The position numbers were made by a program, and so were the translations under genes. 64,000 nt of DNA from NCBI GenBank assembly GCA_009667805.1, contig CM019067.1, forward strand, positions 69,148,997 through 69,212,996, written 5' to 3'. Source of the DNA: Leptobrachium leishanense (taxonomy: Eukaryota; Chordata; Amphibia; Anura; Megophryidae). Every line of letters begins with the position of its first letter. The stretch's first letter is position 1. The notes beneath the pieces were generated by a model. It was not told where the DNA came from and searched no databases. It worked only from the letters and a program-made list of their open reading frames with translations. Below, in pieces: positions 1 to 9,492 of this stretch.

Positions 1-183
1 CTGGTTTTGCGGTGAGTGTTCGGCAGCTTTGCGGCGACTTTTCCCTGCATTACGGCGGCTCTGTGGTGCTTGCTGAATACACCTCAGGGTCGCCAAAATG
101 GGATCGCCAAATCGTTCCGAATTGAAGCGAACGAAAAATCACCGAACGTGCGGTGACTTTTCGATTCTCTTTGAATAACCCTG
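1..183. mobile_element. Right part of a palindromic MITE (CAGGGTTATTC family), truncated by window edge
   Basis: The right end reads TTGAATAACCCTG, the same terminus seen in the complete copies near 23.8, 30.9 and 36.0 kb. The left half lies outside the window. It is followed by TAA, consistent with the 3-bp duplications at the other copies. No coding capacity. The interior differs from the other copies, so it may be a related subfamily. Confidence 0.5.
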
Positions 184-1156
184 TAAAGATTCACCTCCTA
201 CAAGACGCAATGAAATAGAAACTGTATCTCTTTAATATTTAATCATATACCCGTTACAGTGGACGGGAAACAAGTGGAAGGGCTCTCTCTCAATAAAGCA
301 TACAGGCGGCTTGAGGATCTTTTTTTCTTTCGGGCTTCTAATCCAGAGACGTGCGCAGACCACGGGAGCCGTGCCTCCTATTAGCCGGCGGTGGAAGTGA
401 TTGGCATTCTGTTTCCATGTAGAGATTGAGGGGAAAATGAGCCTGAGCGCTTGTCAGTGAATGAATAACCTGAATCGGATGCATGACAAATTAAGAGCCC
501 GGACTGAATGAAGGAGGTTTAGGTCATACGTGTGAATAAAAATTGCCCGGTTTGAATCATTGAATGAGCTCCCCACTAAATGAATGGATGAATGGCGATA
601 TGTTTAGCTTTTAGCGGATCAGTAAGTGTCTGTGCGGCGTTATTAGAATTTCAAATCCAAAGGCACGGCCTGAATCAGGATCTCCTGCTGATGACTGCAA
701 ATACAGTTGTATTCTCACACTTAATTCTATTGTCCCAGCTGGGAATATCAACAGCCGCTCCTAACATCTGTATCCTTCATCCACATGTGCCGGCTGACAT
801 CTCGGTGTGTCTAAATAATCCATCTAGCGCTGGCGGTGAGGGGAGAATTCCACGTCATTTATATCCAATGTGACTTTGATTCCATGTTTATTCAGTGCTA
901 CGTGCTAATTTATATTTTAAAAGACCTAAAAAAAATTCCTTGCAGCCCTCCCTGGTACTTTCTTTGGGACTTCATCTGTCTGGTTTTGTTCCTTGTTTGG
1001 TATCACCGGACGTTTGGCACCTTTTGGCGAAGTGTTACATGTTTGTTGCTGTTTCCTGATGTGATTTTTATTTAGCCTTTAATTGGGTAACCATTAGACT
1101 TTTTAATTTGTGGGGGGGGGGGGTTTGCCGCTTTAATCTCCTAGTTTTATTTCTTT
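184..1156. other. Unassigned non-coding DNA
   Basis: AT-rich DNA with short open frames only (93 and 79 codons, overlapping in different frames), no splice-flanked coding segment that I can support and no recognised repeat. A G10 run sits near 1112-1122. Confidence 0.4.
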
Positions 1157-1169
1157 TTATTCCTCATCA

Positions 1170-2472
1170 GATAACGCAAGCCTACCACCCGACTCCCTGA
1201 TACACCTCACTGCCTCAACCAGTCCGTCCCTCTCGCCTTGCAGTCCGTCCCTCTCGCCTTGCAGTCCGTCCCTCTCGCCTTGCAGTCCGTCCCTCTCGAA
1301 CTTGCAGTCCGTCCCTCTCGCCTTGCAGTCCGTCCCTCTCGCCTTGCAGTCCGTCCCTCTCGCCTTGCAGTCCGTCCCTCTCGCCTTGCAGTCCGTCCCT
1401 CTCGCCTTGCAGTCCGTCCCTCTCGCCTTGCAGTCCGTCCCTCTCGCCTTGCAGTCCGTCCCTCTCGCCTTGCAGTCCGTACCTCTCGCCTTGCAGTCCG
1501 TACCTCTCGCCTTGCAGTCCGTACCTCTCGCCTTGCAGTCCGTACCTCTCGCCTTGCAGTCCGTACCTCTCGCCTTGCAGTCCGTACCTCTCGCCTTGCA
1601 GTCCGTCCATCGCTCTTGCCTTGCAGTCCGTCCATCGCTCTTGCCTTGCAGTCCGTCCATCGCTCTTCCTTTGCAGTCCGTCCATCGCTCTTGCCTTGCA
1701 GTCCGTCCATCGCTCTTGCCTTGCAGTCCGTCCATCGCTCTTGCCTTGCAGTCCGTCCATCGCTCTTGCCTTGCAGTCCGTCCATCGCTCTTGCCTTGCA
1801 GTCCGTCCATCGCTCTTGCCTTGCAGTCCGTCCATCGCTCTTGCCTTGCAGTCCGTCCATCGCTCTTGCCTTGCAGTCCGTCCATCGCTCTTGCCTTGCA
1901 GTCCGTCCATCGCTCTTGACTTGCAGTCCGTCCATCGCTCTTGCCTTGCAGTCCGTCCATCGCTCTTGCCTTGCAGTCCGTCCATCGCTCTTGCCTTGCA
2001 GTCCGTCCATCGCTCTTGCTTTGCAGTCCGTCCATCGCTCTCGCCTTGCAGTCCGTCCATCGCTCTCGCCTTGCAGTCCGTCCATCGCTCTCGCCTTGCA
2101 GTCCGTTCCTCCTGTTTCCAACCAGTCCATCGCTCTCGCCTTGCAGTCCGTTCCTCCTGTTTCCAACCAGTCCATCGCTCTCGCCTTGCAGTCCGTTCCT
2201 CCTGTCGCCTTGCAGTCCATCGCTCTCGCCTTGCAGTCCATCGCTCTCGCCTTGCAGTCCATCACTCTCGCCTTGCAGTCCTCTCCTCCTGTTTCCACCC
2301 TCAACCCTTCCAGATTATAAATTCCCACGGGAAGAGGGCCCTCATTTCCTCCTGTACTGGTTTGTCAAATTGTTGTTCAGTCTCAATGTATTGTAACCCT
2401 GTCTATATTGTGCCCATTGTTCAGCGTTGCAGAATATGCTGGCGCTATATAAATAAAGTGTAATAATAATTT
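1170..2472 (+). mobile_element. 5'-truncated L2-type LINE 3' end with an expanded internal minisatellite
   Basis: The segment starting AGCCTACCACCCGACTCC matches the last coding bases of the longer L2 copies near 23.4 and 57.1 kb. After the minisatellite it resumes with the shared 3' UTR (GGGCCCTCATTTCCTCCTGTACTG) and ends in the L2 3' hallmark, GCGCTATATAAATAAAG followed by AATAAT repeats. Only the extreme C-terminal codons and 3' UTR remain. The long open frames here on both strands are products of the array, not genes. Confidence 0.75.
1218..2285. repeat. Minisatellite, 21-bp then 25-bp units (about 46 copies)
   Basis: About 18 copies of a 21-bp unit (CCTTGCAGTCCGTCCCTCTCG, with a CCGTACC variant block near 1480-1600) pass into about 20 copies of a 25-bp unit containing CCATCGCTCTTG up to about 2105. 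Mixed units follow, with interspersed TCCTCCTGTTTCCAACC segments. The unit derives from the CTTGCAGTCC segment of the L2 3' UTR. Neither strand contains stop codons in several frames, which explains the 200-370 codon frames here. Confidence 0.9.
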
Positions 2473-2795
2473 AAACGTAGTATTATAGCTTGATGTAGAT
2501 AGCACCTCGAAGGATTGTGTCAGAATCTGTATTTCTGGCATTTGGCCACCTTTTCTTCAACAGGCATGGGGCTCGATTCCAATCCATTAAAATATAAAAG
2601 TGAGCCATTACGTGCAACATCCCTGCTCATTAGCGCTAACGACCCGAGTCTTGTTCCGGTCGGGCCGCAAACACCTGTCACTCATTATTCTCATCTGCAG
2701 CCGTAAACTAAATACTGGCTCCCAAAAGTTACGTTTTTTTCTCTTTGGTAAGAATTGGGGCTGAATGTTAGTGTTTTTTGTCGCCTCTCTCTAGA
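2473..2795. other. Unassigned non-coding DNA
   Basis: Nothing recognised apart from a 63-codon chance frame. Confidence 0.35.
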
Positions 2796-2970
2796 GCAGT
2801 GTGTCTCAACTCTGGTCCTCAAGTACCCCTAACATTTGCAGGATATGTGAAGCACAGCACAGGTGATAGGATCTGCTGCTCAGTGATTGCAGGATTCAGT
2901 CTGCATTTCCCCAAGGTGATCTGTAAAATCTGGCCTGTTAGAGGGACTTGAGGACCAGAGATGAGAGACC
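2796..2970. mobile_element. hAT-like MITE, CAGTGTTTCCCAA family, copy 1
   Basis: About 175 bp. It shares with the copies near 36.3, 50.4 and 62.0 kb the central block TGCTGCTCAGTGATTGCAGG, then TTCAGTCTGCATTTCCCC. The ends are CAGTGTGTCTC and GAGACCCTG. It is flanked by CTCTAGAG on the left and TCCTAGAG on the right, an imperfect 8-bp duplication of the hAT target type. Confidence 0.7.
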
Positions 2971-3195
2971 CTGTCCTAGAGTAATTGGAGTTGAGCACCA
3001 TCCTCTTCTCTTTGTCGCGCAGCTCCTTCTGATACGCCAGGATTTTATGTTTGTGAAATGCCTGTGTTTTTCGGTGGTGATTTTGCAACTTAGACTAATA
3101 CTGGCGGAACCTGAAGAACACCTTATGGAAACTTGTGTTTCTGTCTAGTCCCTCTGGTTTAAGTACAATTTTTTTGTAATCACAATATTGTAAGG
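2971..3195. other. Unassigned non-coding DNA
   Basis: Short spacer before the 35-bp minisatellite; no supported gene. Confidence 0.3.
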
Positions 3196-3199
3196 CATG

Positions 3200-3579
3200 T
3201 TTTGCACTCGTTGCAATTCATGGTTTGCTTACACACTTGCAGTCGCGGCACTTTATGGTTTGCTTACACACTTTATGGTTTGCTTACACACTTGCAGTCG
3301 TGGCATTTATGGTTTGCTTACACACTTTATGGTTTGGTTGAACACTTGCACTTGTTGCTCTTTGGTTTGTCGTTGCACTTTGTGGTTTGGTTGCACACTT
3401 GCACTCGTTGCACTTTGTGGTTTGGTTGCACACTGTACTTGTTGCACTTTATGGTTTGGTTACACACTTGCTCTCGTTGCACTTTATGGTTTGTTACACA
3501 CTTGCACTTGTTGCACTTTATGGTTTGGTTACACACTTGCACTCGTTGCACTTTATGGTTTGGTTACACACTTGCTCTC
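3200..3579. repeat. 35-bp minisatellite, left half
   Basis: Degenerate tandem copies of a unit built as TTTGGTTGCACACTTGCACT plus CGTTGCACTTTGTGG. The last unit is cut at ACACTTGCTCTC, exactly at the LTR boundary. The array resumes at 9493, so it was one block before the LTR element inserted. Open frames of 74-151 codons here are repeat products. Confidence 0.9.
3575..3579. repeat. Target-site duplication, left (CTCTC)
   Basis: The five bases before the LTR equal the five after it at 9493-9497. The typical Ty3/gypsy duplication length is 4-5 bp. Confidence 0.9.
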
Positions 3580-4370
3580 TGTCACGGATCCCCCTGATTA
3601 CCAAGATGGTGGTCCCTTTACGCAGACCGCTCACTACCCTTCCGATCCTTAGAGTGGTCGGCACGTCTAGACAGGCTACTAGGATGGTAGTACAGAGCAC
3701 ATACAACATACAAGGGGTGGTCTGGTGTGCTTGGGGTGCCACACGGACTGACCTCCGTACCAGAATAGAGGAGTGATACAAATGCCAGGGGTCGAGACAC
3801 AGAATAATCGTTTTGCCAATGCCAGGGTTCGGTACACAGAGTAATCGTTTTGCCAATGCCAGGGTTCGGTACACAGAGTAATCGTTTTGCCAATGCCAGG
3901 GTTCGGTACACAGAATAATCGTTTTGCCAATGCCAGGGGTCGAGACACAGAATAATCGTTTTGCCAATGCCAGGGGTCGAGACACAGAATAATCGTTTTG
4001 CCAATGCCAGGGGTCGAGACACAGAATAATCGTTTTGCCAATGCCAGGGGTCGAGACACAGAATAATCGTTTTGCCAATGCCAGGGGTCGAGACACAGAA
4101 TAATCGTTTTGCCAATGCCAGGGTTCGGTACACAGAATAATCGTTTTGCCAATAACACACAAGAGCTCTGCGGGAAGTAACTACCACGTCAGGGCACCAG
4201 TGAGAATGTGAAGCCGGGCTTTAAACTCTGCGGGTCCGCGTCATGCGCCTGGCCCCGCCCCCGGCGCCCCACGTGTGCGGAAGCGTTCCGCGATATCACT
4301 CGGCGCCTGGCCAGCGAGCAGCGAGGAAGCCGCTGCCAGGCGCCGGGGGTGTGCGGGGGCCACCGTCACA
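3580..4370 (-). repeat. 3' LTR (791 bp)
   Basis: Compared with the 5' LTR it has one extra C in the CGCAGACCGCTC segment near 3627 and one C fewer in a C5/C6 run near 4260. It contains the same 10-unit minisatellite, the same TTTAAA box and the same 10-nt primer-like segment (4186-4195). Confidence 0.95.
3781..4153. repeat. 37-bp minisatellite inside the 3' LTR (10 units)
   Basis: Ten head-to-tail 37-bp units (AATGCCAGG, a variable GGTCGAGA or GTTCGGTA block, then CACAGA[A/G]TAATCGTTTTGCC). The order of variants is B-type at units 2, 3, 4 and 10 and A-type elsewhere. The identical order is present in the 5' LTR, as expected if one LTR templates both at reverse transcription. Confidence 0.93.
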
Positions 4371-4834
4371 GAACCCCCCCCTCTACGGGCGGCCACTGGA
4401 CGACCCCCAGGGGCACAGGGATGAGCCAAATAGAAGGCCTTCACCAAGCGAGGGGCATGAACCTCAGTAGCCGGAAGCCAAGAGCGGTCCTCCGGACCGT
4501 AACCCACCCAGTCCACTAAGTACTGAAGAGCCCCCCTAGAAACCCTGGCGTCCAGAATGGCCTTAACCTCAAACTCCTCCTCGCCCTCCACAGAGACCGG
4601 AGGAGGGGGGACATGGGCCCTGGTGTATCGATTACACAAAAGCGGTTTTAAAAGGCTCACGTGGAACACGTTGTGTATCCTGATATGGGAGGGCAGTGCC
4701 AAGGCATAGGAGACCGGGCTGAGTCGCCGCAGTATCTTGTAAGGGCCTATGTATCTGGGGGCTAGTTTCATCGATGGCACTAAGAGCTTAATGTTCCGCG
4801 AAGAAAGCCAAACCCTGTCCCCGACTTGATACAC
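4241..4834 (-). pseudogene. Chromovirus pol C-terminus: integrase GPY/F module and chromodomain
   Basis: A 197-codon open stretch forming the C-terminal part of the polyprotein. Residues about 25-37 hold the GPY/F motif (RYIGPYKIL) typical of the integrase tail, followed by an LPSHIRIHNVFHVSLLKP block common to gypsy integrases. Residues about 88-138 form a chromodomain: the FEVKAILDAR start, the Y-L-V-D-W core and the W of the RSWLP segment are present. Such domains steer integration toward particular chromatin in fungal relatives; that role here is inference. The frame continues through the polypurine tract and about 43 codons into the 3' LTR. The start given is only the first ATG; the segment is cut off from integrase by frameshifts between 5053 and 4834. 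Confidence 0.85.
4371..4385 (-). promoter_or_regulatory. Polypurine tract for plus-strand priming
   Basis: On the coding strand AGAGGGGGGGG then TTC lies directly against the 3' LTR. It is the only purine run abutting the LTR and sits where all LTR elements place their plus-strand primer. The pol reading frame runs through it. Confidence 0.75.
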
Positions 4835-5052
4835 AGGTGCTGGTCTCCTACGTCTATCGGCCTTCGTTTTCTGGACAATACTGCCTCTCTAGTGCCTGTT
4901 TAACCCTCCTCCAGGTCTCAGTCAATGACGCCAAGTGCTCATCCAGAGCAGGAAACGCGCGGTATCAGGAAATGCAGAGGGAAGCACGGGAGGATCAAAT
5001 CCGTAAACTGTGAAGAAAGGGGAATAACCACTGGCTTCACTCACGGCACTGT

Positions 5053-5625
5053 TTAGGGCGTACTCGGCCCAAGGTAGCAGGTCTGACCAATTATCCTGTC
5101 GTTCAGATATGAAACACCTGAGATATTTCTCAATATTTTGATTGCCCTTTCTGCTGCCCCGTTCGTTTGGGGGTGATAGGCCGAGGAGAAGGACAGGTCT
5201 ATTCCCACGTTCTTGCAGAACCCCCTCCAGAATCTGGAGACAAACTGGGTCCCCCTATCAGAAACAATCCCAAGAGGGATACCGTGTATGCGGACCACGT
5301 TGGCGACGAAAATGGGCACCAGCTCGGCTGCTGACGGTAGCTTCCGAAGAGGAACATAGTGACCCATTTTGGAAAAGCGATCTATAATCGTGAGTATAAC
5401 AGTATTCCCTCTGGACTCGGGTAACTCTACTATAAAATCCATGGCTATCTGCGACCATGGTCGTTCGGGAATAGGCAGGGGCTGGAGTAAACCAATGGGC
5501 GCTGTCTTAGGACTTTTATTTCTTGTGCACACCTCGCATACGGCTATGTAATCTTTAATATCCCGGCGCATCGTGGGCCACCATAGCAGTTTTTGGATGC
5601 TAGCCACCGTTTTGGTGATCCCCAT
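5053..5625 (-). pseudogene. Chromovirus integrase core
   Basis: 190 codons. The second half of the zinc-binding HHCC domain is near residues 30-33 (CEVC). The catalytic D,D35E triad is complete: Asp63 (AMDFIVELP), Asp123 (VSDRGTQF) and Glu159 (NGAAER). The HPQTNGAAER block is typical of Ty3/gypsy integrases. The frame is lost after about residue 164 (near 5133). The upstream histidines of the zinc domain lie in the overlapping frame of the RT segment, so a frameshift near 5640 separates the two. It would insert the cDNA into chromosomal DNA. The given start is simply the first ATG, not a real initiation site. Confidence 0.9.
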
Positions 5626-7655
5626 GTGTCCAGAGGTTTTATTGTCATGGTAAATTTTAAGGACTTCTTTTCTCTCCTTCTCAGGTACAAAGAGCTTCGC
5701 GGGAGGCCTCCCCCCGGAGCCTTATCTTGGATAGTCTGCAATCGAATCATCAGAGGGGATGAGACACTGATCGTGGTAGAGGCTATAATCCTTTCCTGAG
5801 GTACAATGGGATGTTGATCCTGAACGTTATGTTCATAGGATTCGTACTGTCTAGATAACGCATCTGCTTTAATGTTTCTTGACCCAGGTCTATATGTGAG
5901 GACAAAATTAAAGCTTGAAAGAAATAATGACCATCTCGCTTGTCTGGCATTCAACCGTTTAGCGTCACCAATGTACGTGAGATTCTTATGATCGGTAATG
6001 ATGACAATGGGGTCCCTAGACCCCTCCAATAAGTATCTCCACTCCGTCAAGGCTGCGATAACTGCTAACAACTCTCTGTTTCCGATATCATAGTTCCTCT
6101 CTGCCGGGGACAACTTTCGGGAATAGAAGCCGCATGGATGCAAGGGTTTGTCGGGTGCCTCCCTTTGGGACAAGACTGCGCCAAGACCTAGCTCGGAGGC
6201 GTCAACTTCAACTTGAAAAGGCAGAGCCGGATCAGGATGTCGGAGAACAGGGGCAGTCGTGAATGCCTGTTTGAGGACCTCGAAGGCTTGCCTGGCCTGG
6301 GGTGTCCATTTCTGATTCCCCACCCCTTTCTTAGTCATGGCCGTGAGAGGAGCTACCAAGGCCGAAAAGTCTTTGATGAACCTTCGATAATAGTTGGTAA
6401 AACCTAGAAACCTCTGGATGGCTTTAAGACCTTGGGGTAGGGGCCAGTCGAGGATTGCCGACAATTTACCAGGATCCATCTGAAACCCCTCAGGGGTTAT
6501 GATATACCCAAGGAAGTGCACCATCTCTATATCAAATAGGCACTTTTCTAATTTGCAGTATAAGCCGGCCTTCAATAGTCTCCTTAACACTTGTTGCACA
6601 TGGGCGTGATGGGTCTCCTTATCTGGAGAGTATATCAGGATGTCATCGAGATACACTATGACGAATGTTTGCAGAAAATCCCTTAGGGTGTCATTTATGA
6701 GATCCTGAAACACAGCTGGCGCATTACATAACCCAAAGGGCATCACCAGGTATTCGTAATGCCCGCTACGCGTATTAAAAGCCGTCTTCCACTCGTGCCC
6801 CTTTTTCACCCTTATCAGATTGTAGGCCCCGCGTAAATCGAGCTTCGTGTATATACGGGCCCCTTTCAGTCGGTCGAACAACTCTGTTATAAGGGGGATA
6901 GGATATGCATTTCTTATGGTTATTCTGTTTAAACCTCTATAATCTATGCATGGTCGCAAGTCTCCCTCTTTTTTGGAGACGAAAAAGAAACCAGCTCCTG
7001 CTGGGGAGGAGGACCGTCTAATGAATCCACGCTCAAGATTCTCTTTTATATATTCCTCCATAATATCGTTCTCCTTTTGCGACAAGGGGTATACATGTCC
7101 TCTGGGAGGCATAGTACCGGGGAGTAACTCTATGGCACAGTCATACGGGCGATGTGGTGGTAAAACCTCAGTCCTGGCCTTCGAAAAAACCTCCTTTAAT
7201 GCCTGATAACAGTCAGGGACTACTGTGGATAAAGGAGGTGCTGTGGCGATATTAAGGCTACCAATAACGGTGACTCTGCCCATGCATTTCAACTGGCAAC
7301 TGGGACCCCAACATTTTATGTCTCTCTGGACCCAATCAATCACCGGGTTATGCTTAGTCAACCATGGAAACCCTAGGACGACGGGGCATGAGGGAGAGTC
7401 AATAATCTGGAACCGTATGGTTTCCTGGTGCAAAACCCCTGTTTTCATGCATACCTCTATGGTGTCGTGGGTGATATGGGGACATGACAAGGGTTTCCCG
7501 TCTATGGCCTCCACCAGTAGAGGTCTTTCTTTGAGAACTAGAGGCATGAGGTTCTTGGAGGCAAACACCCTATCCATAAAGTTGCCTGAGGCTCCAGAGT
7601 CTAGGAACGCCTCAGTCTCGAGGTGTACCCCCTCCCAGGTTAAGGAGATGGGCAC
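5544..7655 (-). pseudogene. Chromovirus protease, reverse transcriptase and RNase H
   Basis: 703 codons, the longest coding stretch in the window and free of internal stops. The aspartic protease motif DSGASG is at residues 19-24. RT has the LDLRGAY block (Asp273) and the YLDD active site at 335-338, with LPFGLCNAP-type template-grip residues at about 305-313. RNase H keeps Asp485, Glu528, Asp555 and Asp598, its expected acidic set. The last 40 codons run out of frame relative to the integrase zinc domain. The link to gag at its 5' end is lost at a T11 run (7667-7677). In Tf1/sushi elements gag and pol are usually one frame, so this start ATG is probably internal. Confidence 0.93.
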
Positions 7656-8687
7656 CAGAATCCGGGTTTTTTTTTTTCGTTATCGACAAAGGAGGCATAG
7701 AGCGAACCGATTACCTGGCTAGTAGGTGTTCTCTGGCCCGGCTTGCCAGTGTCACCCCTGCCACCCTTGGGTCTTTGAGGACATTGAAGACGAAAATGCC
7801 CTGCCCCGGCACAGTAGAAACAGAGCCCCCTTTCCCTTCTGTAAGTTCTCTCAGCCTCTGAAATACCTGTTCTACCTATCTGCATAGGTTCCACGACGGT
7901 AGATCGGTTCTTACTGGCTCTGGAGTACCTGACGTATTGGTGTGTCTGGGTACCAAGGGTAAAGGAGGCAAAACCCTTCTGGGTCTGTCTCTAGAATGCC
8001 TCCTGTCCCTAATTTGGTCGTCCATGGCAATACAGAAATCAACCAAATGGTCCAGATGTTCTGGCAACTTCAAGGGAGCCAGCTCAAACATCAAGGCCTC
8101 GTTCAGGCCTTCGGTAAATGCCAAGGTTAAAACGTCGTTAGGCCAGTGTACCTCAGAAGTCAAGGTCTTAAATTCTATAGCATAGTCGGAGACTCTCCTA
8201 TTACCTTGCTTAATGTGGAATAAGGACCTGCCTGCATTGGTGGCCCTTCTAGAGGGATCAAACGTACGTTTTAGTTCAGAGGTAAAGCCCTCATAGTCAT
8301 ATATGACGGGCTTTTTGTTTTCCCACAATGGCGTGGCCCACAGTAACGCTTTATCAGTTAAATGGTTAATTAGGTAGCCTACTTTGGCCTTATCGGATAC
8401 ACAGGACCCTGGATTGTTCTCGAATAGAATCTCTAGTTGGGTCAAAAAACCCCGACACAGGTTAGGCGTACCATCATAGCGTACGGGCGCCTTCATACTG
8501 AGCCTACACCCTCGGGTGAGGCCGAACTGGCCCTAGGTACTACTGGTTCTGGAGGACTTGCAGCACCAGTAGTGGATCGATTCAACAGGGTTTGCAGAGC
8601 AAGAGCAATTTGGTCCATCCTGTGGTCCTGCTCTTCTTGTCGGGCTGCAATTCTTGTCAACTGAGATGAGAGGTCTGCGGGATCCAT
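7640..8687 (-). pseudogene. Chromovirus gag (capsid and nucleocapsid), broken by frameshifts
   Basis: Three overlapping open stretches make up gag: 8687-8493 (N-terminus, with a coiled-coil-like LTRIAARQEEQDHRMDQIALA segment), 8496-7876 (capsid region with ALLWATPLWENK and YAIEFKTLTSEVHW blocks, typical of retrotransposon gag domains also found in domesticated mammalian relatives) and 7894-7640 (CCHC zinc knuckle, Cys25-Cys28-His33-Cys38 of that piece). Shifts lie at about 8495, 7885 and 7660. The ATG at 8687-8685 is the first in frame after the LTR, only 14 bases inside it, and overlaps the putative primer-binding site. Gag packages the RNA into virus-like particles. Confidence 0.85.
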
Positions 8688-8689
8688 TG

Positions 8690-8699
8690 GCCCTGACGT
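8690..8699 (-). promoter_or_regulatory. Putative self-priming primer-binding site
   Basis: The coding strand reads ACGTCAGGGC, starting 2 bases inside the 5' LTR end, the usual spacing for a primer-binding site. It is exactly complementary to GCCCTGACGT in the LTR (9316-9307 on the coding strand), predicted to be the 5' end of the transcript. In Tf1 the first 11 nt of the mRNA prime reverse transcription in this way. No start like the common TGG-CGCC tRNA type is seen here. Confidence 0.7.
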
Positions 8700-8901
8700 A
8701 ATGTCACGGATCCCCCTGATTACCAAGATGGTGGTCCCTTTACGCAGACGCTCACTACCCTTCCGATCCTTAGAGTGGTCGGCACGTCTAGACAGGCTAC
8801 TAGGATGGTAGTACAGAGCACATACAACATACAAGGGGTGGTCTGGTGTGCTTGGGGTGCCACACGGACTGACCTCCGTACCAGAATAGAGGAGTGATAC
8901 A

Positions 8902-9274
8902 AATGCCAGGGGTCGAGACACAGAATAATCGTTTTGCCAATGCCAGGGTTCGGTACACAGAGTAATCGTTTTGCCAATGCCAGGGTTCGGTACACAGAGT
9001 AATCGTTTTGCCAATGCCAGGGTTCGGTACACAGAATAATCGTTTTGCCAATGCCAGGGGTCGAGACACAGAATAATCGTTTTGCCAATGCCAGGGGTCG
9101 AGACACAGAATAATCGTTTTGCCAATGCCAGGGGTCGAGACACAGAATAATCGTTTTGCCAATGCCAGGGGTCGAGACACAGAATAATCGTTTTGCCAAT
9201 GCCAGGGGTCGAGACACAGAATAATCGTTTTGCCAATGCCAGGGTTCGGTACACAGAATAATCGTTTTGCCAAT
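8902..9274. repeat. 37-bp minisatellite inside the 5' LTR (10 units)
   Basis: Same ten units and variant order as in the 3' LTR. It lies downstream of the predicted transcript start, so it would form over half of the untranslated leader. All three minus-strand frames are open through it. Confidence 0.93.
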
Positions 9275-9315
9275 AACACACAAGAGCTCTGCGGGAAGTA
9301 ACTACCACGTCAGGG

Positions 9316-9346
9316 CACCAGTGAGAATGTGAAGCCGGGCTTTAAA
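9316..9346 (-). promoter_or_regulatory. Predicted LTR core promoter (TTTAAA box to start site)
   Basis: TTTAAA reads on the coding strand from 9346 to 9341. The 10-nt segment complementary to the primer-binding site starts at 9316, that is 24-30 nt downstream, where TATA-directed transcription would start. The distance agreement supports both calls. Confidence 0.6.
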
Positions 9347-9492
9347 CTCTGCGGGTCCGCGTCATGCGCCTGGCCCCGCCCCCCGGCGCCCCACGTGTGC
9401 GGAAGCGTTCCGCGATATCACTCGGCGCCTGGCCAGCGAGCAGCGAGGAAGCCGCTGCCAGGCGCCGGGGGTGTGCGGGGGCCACCGTCACA

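Larger units (their letters stand above)
3580..9492 (-). mobile_element. Near-complete Ty3/gypsy LTR retrotransposon, Tf1/sushi-like chromovirus
   Basis: A 5,913-bp element read on the minus strand: 5' LTR (8702-9492), gag, protease, reverse transcriptase, RNase H, integrase, chromodomain, polypurine tract, 3' LTR (3580-4370). A 5-bp target duplication CTCTC flanks it (3575-3579 and 9493-9497). Rejoining the flanks recreates an uninterrupted minisatellite unit. LTRs begin TG and end CA on the coding strand. The LTRs differ by two single-base indels and no substitution that I can find, implying a very recent insertion. The coding region is nonetheless broken by about six frameshifts. A chromodomain after the integrase places it among chromoviruses; gag sequence and integrase resemble the vertebrate Tf1/sushi group (family assignment by recall). 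Confidence 0.93.
8702..9492 (-). repeat. 5' LTR (791 bp)
   Basis: Carries the promoter-like TTTAAA, the putative transcript start, the 37-bp minisatellite and the TG...CA ends. Directly followed on the coding strand by the putative primer-binding site and gag. Confidence 0.95.

Noticed and set aside
1218..2285. CRISPR-like array
   Set aside because: Units are head-to-tail without unique spacers, in a vertebrate LINE.
1157..2328. Open frames of 280-373 codons on both strands
   Set aside because: Explained by the 21/25-bp minisatellite in an L2 3' UTR.
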